This document shows positions 50,476 to 62,049 of a DNA stretch of 64,000 nucleotides, piece by piece; the first letter of the stretch is position 1; every line of letters begins with the position of its first letter. Position numbers and translations under genes: made by a program. This DNA comes from Pomphorhynchus laevis (taxonomy: Eukaryota > Acanthocephala > Palaeacanthocephala > Echinorhynchida > Pomphorhynchidae). The notes under the pieces were generated by a model. It saw only the letters and a list, made by a program, of their open reading frames with translations, was not told the origin of the DNA and ran no database searches. Location: NCBI GenBank assembly GCA_012934845.2, contig WNNJ02001962.1, positions 1 to 64,000 on the forward strand, read 5' to 3'.

Positions 50476-53337
50476 ACTCTTTCGCCACAGCACACGGTTT
50501 CCGCCTCGGTCTCCTCAACACTAGATCTATTCTCAATAAATCCGATCTTATCCTCAACGTATTCACCAAGCAATCCATCGATATCTTCTGCCTCACCAAA
50601 TCCTGGCACTCAGATTCCGACGACCTTTCCATTCGCCGTCTGCTCTCTGCCGGTTGCTCCCTAGTCGAATCCGCCCGCCCCCTCAGCTCATGCCCTTCTA
50701 AATCTTCTAATCATGGCGGCATCGTCGCATTCGCGCGTCACCCAGCGTCTCTTCGCAAAATCAATCCCCTTTCAGTCCTTGCTCTTTTGAATTGCTCACT
50801 TGTCGTTATTCTAACCCGATCACTCTAGATCTCGCCATTGTATACCGTCCTGGTTCATCAGCTCCCACAGCCTTATTTTTTACCGAACTCGCTGACCTCC
50901 TTTCTCATTGTTCTTTGTCCTCAATCCCTTCACTCGTTCTAGGCGACTTCAATATCCACCCAGACCGCCCCTCTTCCACGGATTCCATCCGCTTCATCAA
51001 CATTCTATCCAACTACAATTACAAACTAATCTCCACTGCCCCCACACATATACTTGGTGGGGCACTCGACATCATCGCTGTCCCCGATCATTTTGCTGCC
51101 TACACCTCACTGTCCATCTCTGATCCTGGTCTATCCGATCACTTTCTTATCACCCTTGATCTCACTCGCAACCACACCCCTCCTCACACACCTACAATCC
51201 TACGTCGCCCTTGGAGAAATCTTGACCTCTCCCTTCTCCGCTCTGCCTTACTCAAATCGTCTCTATCATTACCCACAATAACATATTCATCTCCTCACGA
51301 TCTCACCTTTCTTTTCGACTCTGAACTCACATCCACTCTCGATATTCTCTTGCCCTTCAAGTCTCACCCACACCGTCGCTTGCACCGTGCCCCATGGTTT
51401 GACATCCAATGTCTACTCTCAAAGCGTCGACTCCGCCATGCTTTTCGAGTCTATCACCGCTCTCTCAGACGCGATTTCCGCTCGATCACTCCGTCTTTCC
51501 GTGATTCCTATCTTGCTCTTCGCCGGTCTCATCTCAACCTACTACGTACCAAATGCAACTCCTTCTGGCAGCATAAAATCATCACTTCATTCAACTCTAA
51601 GACTCTCTGGCATACTTTTAACTCAATCCTGGCTCGTTCCTCTACGCCGTGCAACATCAATGCTAATGATTATTCGTCATTTCTCCAGACTAAAGTATCC
51701 ACGCTGCTCTCTCACACCCCGGTCTCCATCCTATCCCACTCTGCCCCGCCTAGCCTCATCCTTCCGGAACTCTTTCATCTTCTCCCTGTCTCACCTACAG
51801 AAATATCATCTGTCCTCATGTCCTTGCCCAACAAAACCTCACCCGCCGATCCCCTGCCTACCCACATATTAAAATCTATATGCTCATCGATATCCCCATT
51901 TCTCACAACCTTGTTTAACTCGTCCATCCGCAGTCGTATCTTCCCTTCACACTGAAAATCCGCAATCGTTCGTCCCCTCCTTAAAAAACAATCGCTCGAC
52001 CCCTCCCTTCCTTCTAGCTATCGCCCCATTTCATTACTCCCTACTCTTTCTAAGCTCTTAGAACTCCTCATCTTAATACAGATCAACGCTTATCTCTCAT
52101 CATCCAATCTGTACTCTCCATTTCAATCCGCTTTCCGCTCTAATCACTGTACAGAAATCGCCTGCATGAAAGTTTACAACGACTTACTCATTTCTCGAGA
52201 CAAGGCTCTATATAGTGTTCTCATCTCCCTCGACCTCTCCTCCGCATTCGACATTGTCGACCACTCCGTCCTCCTTTCTCGCCTTCGTTATGATTACGGA
52301 TTTTCTTCCTCCTCCGTAGCATGGTTCGCCTCATACCTATCCGACCGTTCCTTTCGCGTCTGTTCTAATTCATCATCCTCCCCTCCCATCCCTATTTTTT
52401 GCGGGGTCCCACAAGGTTCAGTCCTAGGTCCCCTATGCTTTTCTCTCTTCTGCTTGGCGATCTATCTCCGTTTATCAAACCTTACTCCTTTAAGGTCATG
52501 CAATACGCCGATGACATTCTAATCTATGCTCATGCACCCGCACATCGCATACACGATATCGGCATTTCTGCCTCCAACTGTCTTTCTTCTATCTACAAAC
52601 GTCTCTCCAATCTCCATCTCGTTCTAAACCCCGAAAAGTCCAAAATAATGTGGATCCTCCCCCGTAAACCAAACATATCTCCTCCCATTGTTTCTTTTGC
52701 CTCATCGATCATCCCTATAGTCCACAATCTCACTTTCTTAGGCTTCCATTTCGATGATCACCTTTCCCTTAAACCCTTCGTCCGTGACAAGGTCCGCTCG
52801 TCTAACTTAATTCTCCGTGACATCCGCCGTATCCGCCCCCTTATCGACTTCCGTTCTTGTATGTATCTTCTTTCATCGCTTCTTTTCCCTAAAATCGATT
52901 ATTGCCTTAACCTTTTCGCCAATTCTCCAAAATCCATCATCCTACCCCTACAACGAATAATCAACATCGCCGTTCGAGTGCTCTTTCGTCTCCGTCGCTT
53001 CGACCACACATCCACATATCTTGCCCAACTCTCCTGGCCCACCATCCACATCCGCATCAAACTCCGCCTTCTTCTCGTTACTTTTCGTCTCATCGCTGTC
53101 GGCTCCCCATCGTTCATCAACCTTCCTTTCTTAGACGATACTCGCCCCACCTCGCTATCGCTTCGTTCCTGTCATACCCTCTTACTCCACGTTCCTAATT
53201 ACTCCAACAACTACGGTCTCCGATCCTTCCTCGTCGCCGCCTCACTCGCCTGGAATCAACTTCCTCTCGACGTCCGCCGCGCTCCCTCCTTTATCACATT
53301 CAAACACCTCCTCCGTTCACACCTTCTCGACACCTGA
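50439..53337 (+). pseudogene. L7 ORF2 endonuclease-reverse transcriptase, few breaks
   Basis: Endonuclease: LGLLNTRSILNKSDLILNVF near 50500, IDIFCLTKSWHSD, LDLAIVYRPGSSAPT near 50825, SLVLGDFNIHPDRP near 50930, LSDHFLITLDLTRN near 51135. RT: KSAIVRPLLKK near 51960, YRPISLLPTLSKLLE near 52020, SAFRSNHCTEIACMK near 52130, LISLDLSSAFDIVDH near 52205, CGVPQGSVLGPL near 52400, MQYADDILIYAHA near 52500 (catalytic ADD), a YLG-type block FLGFHFDDH near 52735, and C-terminal SLAWNQLPLDVRRAPSFITF near 53245. Breaks: a frame change near 50.8 kb, an in-frame TGA at 51953-51955 (likely a former Trp) and a frame change near 52.45 kb. Confidence 0.85.
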
Positions 53338-53479
53338 TTCACAGTCTTGTTTTGTTGTGGTCATGTAAGCGTGCGCTGGCACGCATTTGCCACGTTAAAA
53401 TAAATCGTTTTTTAACGATGTAATTATTTTATTCATATCTAGTCATTATAACTCAGTGTAATTTTAACAGTAAGTCTCA

Positions 53480-53720
53480 TAATCCAATATTTCGATTAAT
53501 GAAGTGGTACTCGTTTCTTCTTGATTACTAGATTGTTTTAATTTCTTTACTAGTCCCGTTACGAATATGAACTTCATAATCTGAAAACTCAACTTGTACC
53601 TTCCTTCGTTATGTGCTTAGTTGATACTTTCTATCATTTTCAGATCGTGAAAAATCAGGTTTAATATATACCCGTTTAAATGATTCTATATCACGTAGAC
53701 TCTTTTCTGCTTTTATCTCT
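53480..53720 (-). mobile_element. LINE ORF1 C-terminal fragment
   Basis: Minus-strand reading near 53690-53500 gives VYIKPDFSRSENDRKYQL and VQVEFSDYEVHIRNGTSKE, the pattern of LINE ORF1 C-terminal domains (I.PDxT..ER...L..ELK...Y.I..G). It lies between two plus-strand LINEs and is a remnant of a third element. Confidence 0.5.
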
Positions 53721-53915
53721 CCGACTAAAGATTTTCCTACACTTTCTACAAGTGACTACCGTCATCACTTTCTCTTCCAATTATCAATATCTTTTGAATT
53801 GATGATAGCGATTCTGATATCCAAATTTTTGATAATAACAAATCCACAAATACCTTATCATCCTCAGTTTTCTTCGTTCGTCCTATTATATCATTTTTTT
53901 TCATGTTGCTCTTCT

Positions 53916-53945
53916 ATGATGAGCTCCGTTAGAGCGAAACGCGTC
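53916..53945 (+). ncRNA. Hammerhead-like core, PLE type, with GUC
   Basis: TGATGAG (53917-53923), hairpin GCTC-CGTTA-GAGC, GAAAC (53936-53940), GC, GTC (53943-53945). This is the standard order CUGAUGA, helix II, GAAA, very short helix III (AC/GT), GUC cleavage triplet, as I recall from PLE-borne hammerheads. The first core base is A rather than C, and the helix I partner strand is not obvious, so the copy is probably inactive. The downstream 53950-54130 sequence looks like a PLE terminal region but no RT is attached. Confidence 0.6.
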
Positions 53946-54526
53946 TACCGTTGTTGAAGTTTGTCGTCACATATCTGATGAGGATATATAGAATGCTGCC
54001 TGGTGTTTATGCCTCTTCATGAGGAAAACATAGTGATATATTTATGAGTACACCAGTGAGTGTCCCAGGGCAGGTGTACACAACAAATTATATTTTATAT
54101 ATTTGTACACTTAAAGGTGCCCCTGTTATACAGCATTTCTATTAAAAGGAATTTAGTGCCTGATACATGGTTAATGTTTCTTTTCTATACTTAAAAACCT
54201 TGTTAAAGTATACTAATTTAGCGAGTTATCTAGAATAGATCTAGTTACTATCATGGTTTTTGAAATTTCCGCATTTACATCTTTGTATTGATTGTTCAAG
54301 TACATTCACAAAACTTTTATTCTTGATAAAAGTTGTTGATTAAAGTTACATAATTAAAGGAGATTACGAATTACTAAAGGTTACGGATTATAGAACAATA
54401 GCAAACTATTAAAATTTATAACTGTTCTAGCAAATTACATTTTATATCGGATTTACGAATCTAATAGAACGACAAAGAAAATCAACGACAAATCACTCGA
54501 ATCAACGACATTTTTGTGAACAGACA

Positions 54527-55618
54527 ATGAAATCGGTGAAAACTCGCAAAAAACAGACAGACGATGGCTACGTTCATTTGGAAGTCGGATGCGACAAGCA
54601 TGGATGCGATGTTTGGACACTATTAAAGGTGAAAAAAATTGACGTTGCGAGATACGAAAGTAAACATTTTATTTGTGGTTATTGCGTGTGTAACGACGCA
54701 CGATTGGATAAAACTGAACCTGTCGAGGAGAAAGGCGATGAGTCGGCGCCAGCTCTTCATGTTATTGCACCGCGTGAAGAAAGGATCTCCCACTGCAATT
54801 CCCAACAGCGTTAAGAAATTGTTATTGCACAGCGTCAAGAAAGGATCTCCCATTGCAATTCACAACAGCCTCCACCAGCATTTGATCAGACTTTTCAAAC
54901 TTCACCTGAAAAATGTGTAGATCTAGACAAGAACACTCTGAGCTACGAAAAGAAAACACCTGATTTCACAAATTCGTTTGTCTCTGTAACATCATGTAGC
55001 GGACTTCCGAGTTCTTTACAATCAGCTGACTTGCGACTTAAATCTACAAATTCTTACTCCAATTCAGTCTCCCTAAATAACTCATTAACTGCCCCTATTC
55101 GCCGGACTTATGATAGATCTCAGTGTCTAATCATAGCTAATATAAGGGAATCATCTGCTACTAACAACCATTTATTGTACAGCATGACGTCAAAGCTGTA
55201 CAATCCTTCTTCTCTGAGCTATTACACACCTGTTCCCCTACTGAGCTGCAGCAATTCAGAGTTCTCCACCTTTATAGACTGGGGAAAATAATATCAGATA
55301 ACAGTCCACGCCTTCTAAAGGTCATATTAGCAACGCCCGATATGTGTACATTAGCTTTAAAATACGGTTATCATCTTGCAGGTACTGGATTGATCCTTCG
55401 CAGAGATGTTTCGATCGAGGAAAGAACTCGACTGAAACAAGCAAAGAGCGAACTTAGTAACAGTGTAGCTAACGGTGAAAGTAACCTCACCGTCATAAAT
55501 TTTCGTGTAGTGCGACGCAGGACTTCAACTCGTTTCTGGATTCGTTCCATTGGCAACGGTGGAAACATCGGGGAGCTGCGAAGTCTTTGTGTCGCAACGA
55601 AACTACCCAAGAAGTGAC
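54527..55618 (+). pseudogene. L9 ORF1, broken
   Basis: Starts MKSVKTRKKQTDDGYVHLEV, then CDKHGCDVWTLLKVK and HFICGYCVCND, the CR1-type zinc finger. The frame stops at 54814. Later segments in other frames carry the Ser-rich linker (KSTNSYSNSVSLNNSLTAPI near 55040) and an RRM-like end (RRDVSIEERTRLKQAKSELS near 55410, NLTVINFRVVRRRTS). A 60-bp tandem duplication lies at 54761-54880. Confidence 0.7.
54761..54880 (+). repeat. 60-bp tandem duplication within L9 ORF1
   Basis: GTTATTGCACCGCGTGAAGA (54761) recurs as GTTATTGCACAGCGTCAAGA (54821), each followed by AAGGATCTCCCA(C/T)TGCAATT. The length is a multiple of three; a single stop codon (TAA, 54812-54814) lies in the first unit. Confidence 0.85.
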
Positions 55619-55623
55619 AGTAA

Positions 55624-58440
55624 ATGTCGAAAAGAGATACAAGTATTCCGACCCAGTACACCACACATGCCTTCCGGGTCTTATATTCGAATGTCTTAAG
55701 TCTCATTAATAAAATGGACGAAGTTCTCACTCTGGTTAAAAGCACCTCATTTAAAATACTTGTTTTTACAGAGTCGTGGTTAAAACCACACATCATAGAT
55801 TCAGAAATTTCCATCAATGGGTACGCCATAATCCGAGCAGATCGGCAAATTTGCCGTGGTGGCGGAGTGATCATATATGCTAGAGAAGTTCTTACAACTC
55901 GTGTTATGTCAATTGAGTGCGATGAATCAAGTCTTTGTGAATACGCTTGGGTTTCTGTAACAGACCATAAAAACATATTTTTCTCTCTAGGTGTCTTCTA
56001 TCGCCCCCCCCCATTCGCTCCAACCGGGTCGATTATATCCTCAATAACTGAAAATACATTCAAGGGTCAAAAAGTTATTTTATTAGGAGACTTTAACATG
56101 CCGCGAATTGATTGGATAGATTACGTTCCTCTTCCTGGATGTGATCCCGAATCATTACTGCTTTTAAACACGATAAATGATCTACATTTAGTCCAACATG
56201 TTCACAGGGATACTCGTCACAGGGGTAATAACTCCTCAATTCTTGACCTCTGCTTTTCGAGTGAAACGTATCTGATAAAAAACGTCAAATACGGACCTCC
56301 GCTAGGATCAAGCGATCACTCTACCATCTCAATAGAATTTAACGCACTCGGACCATATGTCGAAACAATTAAAACGTCGAATACTTTTAAGATCAACTAT
56401 GATGTCGTGCGCAGTATAATTTCCTGTATATATTGGCCCGACCCATCGAAAGCAGGCATTCAAGAAGCTTGGGATCACTTTAAGACCACATTACATTGTG
56501 TTCTCGACTATTTTGCTCCGATACGTCAGAATCGTAGACGAAAACTACATCCGAAATGGTTAGATGCTGAATTGCTTGCTCTAATCAAACACCGTGATAG
56601 ATGTTTCCATGCGTACAAAAAGGGGAACTTTCTTTTGAACACTACCGTCATTGCAGGAATACGGTTTCTATTCTGAAAAAAAAAACAGAAAAACGCAGTT
56701 TCATCTCAAATATATGCCGCTCCACTCATAACAATCCTTGGGTGGCTTTCAAAAGCATACTTCCACGTCCTATACACTCGACAGATTGTTCATACCTATT
56801 GGCCGACAATGGATCAATCTTGACCTCCCCAACTGATGTAGCTGCCCATTTTATGGACTATTTCGCTATCAAAGAAGATAGAGTGTCGATTCCCGATGGT
56901 ATAATCCAAACTAAACACAATGTACTTCTACCTAGAGTAGTCATATCTAACATTGAATTTAGCGATGAAGAGGTACTGCACGAGCTACTTAAATTACCCC
57001 GCAACGCCGCGTCAGGTCCTGACCATATACCTCCAATACTCTTAAAGGAATTGGCCTATGAAATATACGTTCCCTTAGCTTCTATTTTTAGAAGTTCACT
57101 AAACACAGGTTATCTACCATCCGATTGGACTAAAGCTATTGTACGTCCAATTTTCAAGAAAGGGGATAAATCCCAGGTTTCCAACTACCGTCCCATCAGT
57201 CTCACATCTGTAGCTTGTAAGGTATTAGAAAAATGGATTCTTCGTCACCTTAGCGCTTTCGTTGAAGCTAACAATCGCCTTAGCCCCAGTCAGCATGGAT
57301 TTAGGCCAAATCGCTCAACGGTAACGAACCTTGTAAAAGCGAGAGCAAGCTGGGTGGATTCGATGAGGAGTGGTTCCAAAGTAGATGTGATATTTATAGA
57401 CTTATCGAAAGCATTCGATAGAGTTATTCCCAATTTGCTAGCAAACAAATTATCTAACATTGGTGTACGGGGCTCTTTGTTACGCTGGATTCAATCATTC
57501 GTAAGCAACCGCTCGTTTGCAGTACGCATAAGCCATTATCTTTCTGGTTACTCAATGATGACGACAGGCGTCCCGCAGGGATCGGCCATTAGTCCGACTC
57601 TCTTTAATATATATGTAAATGATATTACAAACAACTTGACGTCGGAATGTGTTACCTACGCAGATGATATTAAGGTTTGGAGGCGAATCATTGATGATTC
57701 CGATGTTAGCGCTCTTCAAAAAGACCTGGATTCCATAAATAAATGGTGTATATCTAATGGGCTGATGATAAATGCGACTAAATGTAGACATATGCGGATC
57801 GGCTCTCCAGACATTCGTTGCTCTTAAAAAATTGGAAACATGTCGATTGATTATACAGATAAAATCGATAATTTAGGGGTATCTACGCTTAATACGCTCG
57901 ATATGAGCGCTCACGTAAATAAAGTTTCGGCCAATTGCCGTCGTACTATTGGCATCATTAGACGATCTTTTGGATCACTAGAGGCATGTAGCTTCAGAAT
58001 AATATACAAGGCCCTCATCGAATCTCGAATGCTATACGCATCTCCCGCAGCGTATCCACATCTGTGCAAGAACATTGTGGCTTACGAATCAATTCTTCGG
58101 TCGGCTACTCGTCTCGTTCCCACTGTCATAGACCTGCCATTTGACCAGAAGTTAGAAATCCTAGGTGTTTCAACGGTTTGTGAAAGTTTAGTAAAAGCTG
58201 ATCTTATGCTGGTATGGAGGTCAATTTTATCGCCCACTCATCCCCTCAACTTCATGTTTTAACTCCGAGAAATTACGTGGACACCGACTAACGCTCAAAC
58301 ATCGTAGAAAAGTCCATCGACACTATCAGGATATCAGAGATCGAGTAATAAACAGTTGGAACAGACTCCCGTCATCTGCAATTGAATGCCGGAACATCCG
58401 AGAATTTCGGCGTGCGCTGAACAGTGTATCGCTCTCATAG
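55624..58440 (+). pseudogene. L9 ORF2 endonuclease-reverse transcriptase, few breaks
   Basis: Endonuclease in the first 350 codons: LYSNVLSLINKMDEVLTLVK, FKILVFTESWLKPHI (catalytic Glu), GGGVIIYAREV, VILLGDFNMPRIDW near 56085, GSSDHSTISIEF near 56310. RT: GPDHIPPILLKELAYE near 57015, AIVRPIFKKGDKSQVSNYRP near 57135, QHGFRPNRSTVTNL near 57290, VIFIDLSKAFDRVI near 57390, TGVPQGSAISPTLFNIYVN near 57565, VTYADDIKVWRRI near 57650. C-terminal block ..DRVINSWNRLPSSAIECRN near 58340, typical of CR1-group ORF2. Breaks: frame change at the A-run near 56676-56690, in-frame TAA at 57825, frame change near 58260. Confidence 0.87.
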
Positions 58441-58639
58441 GAAGTCGAACCTGATTTGGATTTTTTTTCTTTGTTTTTTTTGTTTTACTGACATTGTACT
58501 TTTTTTACATTGAGATCCAGCCAAACGCGCCACCGCTCATCGGCTGTTGTATGCTAATAATAATTACTTTCTTCTTCCTTCTGCATCTTCTAATTTATTA
58601 ACTTTTTCTGATAGTTCAATTACTCTTTTAAGCAATTCA

Positions 58640-59040
58640 CAATTTTATGTCTTGACTATGTGTATCGTACTATCAGAATCCACACAAGATTGTACGATAC
58701 GTAAATGTTGATGGTGCACATCTTGGCAACCACACATATACCCACGCACCGCATTTATCACCTTTATTTTGAAATTAGTGATAACTTCCTTCTGGTCTAC
58801 AAACAATAGGGGTATTTTTTCTACTGAAGTCGAACCAGCTGTCATCGTTGTTAAAAAACTAAAGTTGTTAATTAAATTCAACTGACTCTCAACATCCTGT
58901 AAAAGCTCAAATACTTCATTCTTGCACCGACCTATATATTTTAATCCTCGCTTTCGACATTCTACCTGCATATCCACCAACTTATACGAAACCCACTCTA
59001 TTATTGTAAGATGTGTTTATTGAATAAGCCGTCATTTCCA
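58640..59040 (-). CDS. Unrecognised frame with a SAP-like segment
   Basis: Minus-strand frame of about 125 codons without stop, reading IEWVSYKLVDMQVECRKRGL then KYIGRCKNEVFELLQDVESQ, ending SDSTIHIVKT at 58645. The pattern LxxCRxRGL...GxKxEVxxLL resembles a SAP-type DNA-binding helix pair, which also occurs in gag-like proteins of some retroelements. No other domain, no splice evidence. It could be a host exon or part of the nearby LTR-element debris. I do not assign a function. Confidence 0.3.
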
Positions 59041-59570
59041 CTTATACGTATTTGTGTCTAACTGTATTGTATGATATCTATCTCTTGATTCGAGGAATTT
59101 ATAAATTTATCTTGCATAGATTTATCTCGCTAAGTTTTTCCAGTCTGAAAATGATAAAAAGCAAAGATGAAGAGCAAAGGTCTAGTCCATCGTCGAAAAT
59201 CGACACGGTTAACAGAGGGCAGAAAGCATAACTGGTGGAGTCGAAGAGATTACTAAAGCTGACAAAAAAAGTCAAATACCGTACGTTACTACTCAGGGAC
59301 TACCTCAACCAAAGTTATGTCTTAATTTTCTTGCAGGCGATGAGTCAGCTAACCAGAGAAATACCGGAGATTCCAATTGAGTTTCTAGCCCAGTTCCTTC
59401 TTAATCATCGTAAATCCTACGGTGCAACAGTATAAGAAGTCGGCAGTATATATGATCAATAGATAATATCATTAGATCACATAATAATATTGAAACCAAT
59501 ATTATAAACTAATAAACTTTTATTCTTAATGTCGTAAACAAAAATAAACCGAACTGGATTTATTCATCAA
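59041..59570. other. No gene recognised
   Basis: Includes an open stretch on plus (59235-59435; MSQLTREIPEIPIEFLAQFL in its second half) without recognised domain, next to a fossil LTR element. Confidence 0.35.
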
Positions 59571-59599
59571 TCTATAACAAATAAGAGTGATGTAAATAA

Positions 59600-62035
59600 A
59601 GTAAGATGTACAATAATATATCAATACAATAATAAAGAATTAGTGCACAATGAATTAATTTATATATCACATTCTTCCCCACCTCGTAGTCTTTTAAATA
59701 CAAAGGAAAATTCCTGCGACTTTCATTTGTAGATTTATTAGTCGTTGTTGTACTGATAGATATACCAATCTCTGGTTCTGAAAGAAATGAGTTCCTGTCT
59801 GCTCTGTCAACGCCTGATGACATTGGATCACTTAGTAGATCGATTGTTTGAGGTAGTTGGTAAGCTTCTTGATTTGTGGTTGAAGGTTCCACTTGATATT
59901 TAGCAATATGGGTCGATTGTTCACCATCTGGTAATGGAGCAATATCTCGTATGGACACAGTAGACACATGGCAACTTTTCAATTTTACTTTAGCATAATG
60001 ATGGCTTGCTTGGAGCAATCGTTTTTAGGTGGCCAAGGCAGTTCCATTTTCTCGACAACAAATTAAAATAGACCATGGTGAGAGCAATCAATTAGGTAAT
60101 TAACGGCTAGTGGATGAGCCAAGGTCAAATTTAAATATTAGATCGAGAGGTGTAGCATTAGTAGCAGTACATAACAAACATATGAGTGACTTAAAAACTA
60201 TTGGTAGAACAGATTCCTATGAATGCAGGGGCCATTTTGAATCTAACACTGACATCGAAATAGCGCGCCATAGAGTTCCATTGACTGCTCACATTGTTCA
60301 TTGCCTTGTGGGCTGAAAGCGGACAAATTACTTGTAGCTATGCCGAGGGATGAAGTAAACGTTTTGAATTCACGCTATATAAAGCCGCTTCCTCAATCTG
60401 AATGTATGTATTTGGGAGTCCCGAATGGGCAGAAGAGTTGTTACGTAGAGGTATCTCGACATGAGAAGGTTAAGGAAACCTAGAAAATTCATCTACTACT
60501 GTAAGCATATATTTCCTTCCAATAACGGTAGAGAGTGGCCCTTTGGAATTCGGTGATAAGCTTTCGAAGGGTTGAGTGACTTTTATTAAAACGCCGCAAG
60601 GATGTCGATAATAATTAGGCCTGATCTTAGCAAATGTGACGCATCCTCGTATTACACCACGAATATCGTTCAAAGAGAATGGTAAATTCTTATCCCTAAC
60701 CTAATGCAGCAACCTTGTTTGTCCTGGATGACACAGCGAGCAGCACTGTGTCATCCAGAACAGCGCTCGTGAAAAGAACGCTACAGGTTTAACGCATTGA
60801 CTTAATGTGGCTGCTATCGCAACTTTCAGGGCATCTATCTCTATCTCGAACGGTAAACTTTCAATTATACATGAACGACATGCACATAATAAGGCTTACT
60901 TAACATATTTTAAACTAGCTAATGTTGCGTTACTCATGGGGAAATCCGTTTCTTCGGCAAAGTTGCGGATACGATGTGCAAAATTGAGTATGCACGTGCA
61001 ATAATAAGTAAGTAATCCAAGTAAATGGCGATATCCCATGATATTCGCAGGTTCTTTAAGGCCAATAATAGGTTTAGTACGTAGTGGATCGAGTCTAACA
61101 TATCCATTTCCTATACACTGTCCCAGAACACTTATAGACTCAGATGCAAAGATACTCTTACTCTTATTAAATTTTATCTGATATTTCTTAGCTACACATG
61201 TAAACTTTCTCAAATTAGCATCATGCTCTTAACGATAGGTCCCGCAATCAGAATGTCATCGAGGTACAAAAATACGCCGTTCAAATTTTCTCAAAGAATT
61301 AAAGTGTTCATTATACGTTGAAACACATAAACGCCATTAGTGAGTCCAAAGTTAGGCCACCGGCGGTCTCAAAAGCTGTGAACTCATTCTTACATTGTTA
61401 TATTAGAATTTGATTGTAAGCATCCTTAATATCTAGGCACGAAAATAAAACGATAGTTTGGCAATTTGTAGATCAAATCATCAGTACGAGGTAAGGGAAA
61501 AGCGTCAAGCATCGTAAACCGATTGATTGTTCGCGAATAATCAATGACCATTATTTTCTTATCAAGCGCATTTGTTACACTAAGCCCCTGATCACTCCAT
61601 GGGGATGTGCTTAGTTCTATAATGTAATCTTTTATTAGTCGTTCAACTTTGTTTTTGAAGAAAGCGTCTTGGCTAGGTGTACGTCGACTGGACTTTACTT
61701 GAATAGGATGGATGTCGCTACTGTCATGAATAAATAACGAAAGTGGATCAATACGCAATGCATGAAGAGCTTCAATAACTATTTCCGGAATAGAAAGTAA
61801 GTATACGATGAAGCGATCACAACATTCTATGAAAACAAATTTTCCAGCAAATGCAGAAAAGGAGGTAAGTGGAGTTTGTTCCTTATATTTAATCTTAAGG
61901 ACGGAGGGAGGACTACTCCTTTGCCAAAATTGGTAAATCTTGTAATCGTGAAAATTCCCCAACCATTCAATAAACAGAACTTATTCAATAAGTTTATGAG
62001 AGGATTCACAGAAATGTACAAAAAAGGATATTATT
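59600..62035 (-). mobile_element. Fossil Gypsy-type LTR retrotransposon (pol remnant)
   Basis: Old, broken copy of the pol region of a Gypsy/Ty3-group element, on the minus strand. Parts from 5' to 3' of the element: protease-like and first RT segment (about 62020-61430), later RT and connection to RNase H (about 61210-60900), integrase core (about 60670-60300) and an integrase C-terminal segment (about 60018-59650). No LTRs were recognised at either end and no gag was found, so the element is incomplete. It carries several breaks, on the order of half a dozen or more, and looks old. A GC-rich perfect hairpin (60724-60758) lies inside it. Confidence 0.75.
60724..60758. repeat. Perfect 13-bp hairpin
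   Basis: CTGGATGACACAG (60724-60736), 9-base loop, CTGTGTCATCCAG (60746-60758). Confidence 0.9.
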
Positions 62036-62049
62036 CAACTCTATAAAAT

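Larger units (their letters stand above)
49060..53410 (+). mobile_element. CR1/jockey-group LINE L7, nearly full length
   Basis: 5' region with short tandem AAACTATCTTGATACNCT units (49065-49120) and many ACGACAACC motifs. ORF1 (49405-50475) overlaps ORF2 (50439-53337) by 37 bp. The 3' UTR has the hairpin GCGTGCGCTGGCACGC and ends near AAATAAATCG. The coding strand is strikingly pyrimidine-rich and GC-rich against the AT-rich background. The long open frames and a near-identical 3' fragment at 46.1 kb indicate a young family. Confidence 0.85.
54300..58560 (+). mobile_element. CR1/jockey-group LINE L9, nearly full length
   Basis: 5' UTR with ATCAACGACA motifs, ORF1 (54527-55618, broken), ORF2 (55624-58440, broken), and a 3' UTR with T-rich tracts ending near CGGCTGTTGTATGCTAATAA. 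Distinct from L7 in sequence and codon use but with the same architecture and the same type of ORF1 zinc finger. Confidence 0.85.

Noticed and set aside
55371-55976. 201-codon minus-strand frame
   Set aside because: Antisense shadow of L9 ORF1/ORF2; the plus strand carries the real endonuclease motifs.
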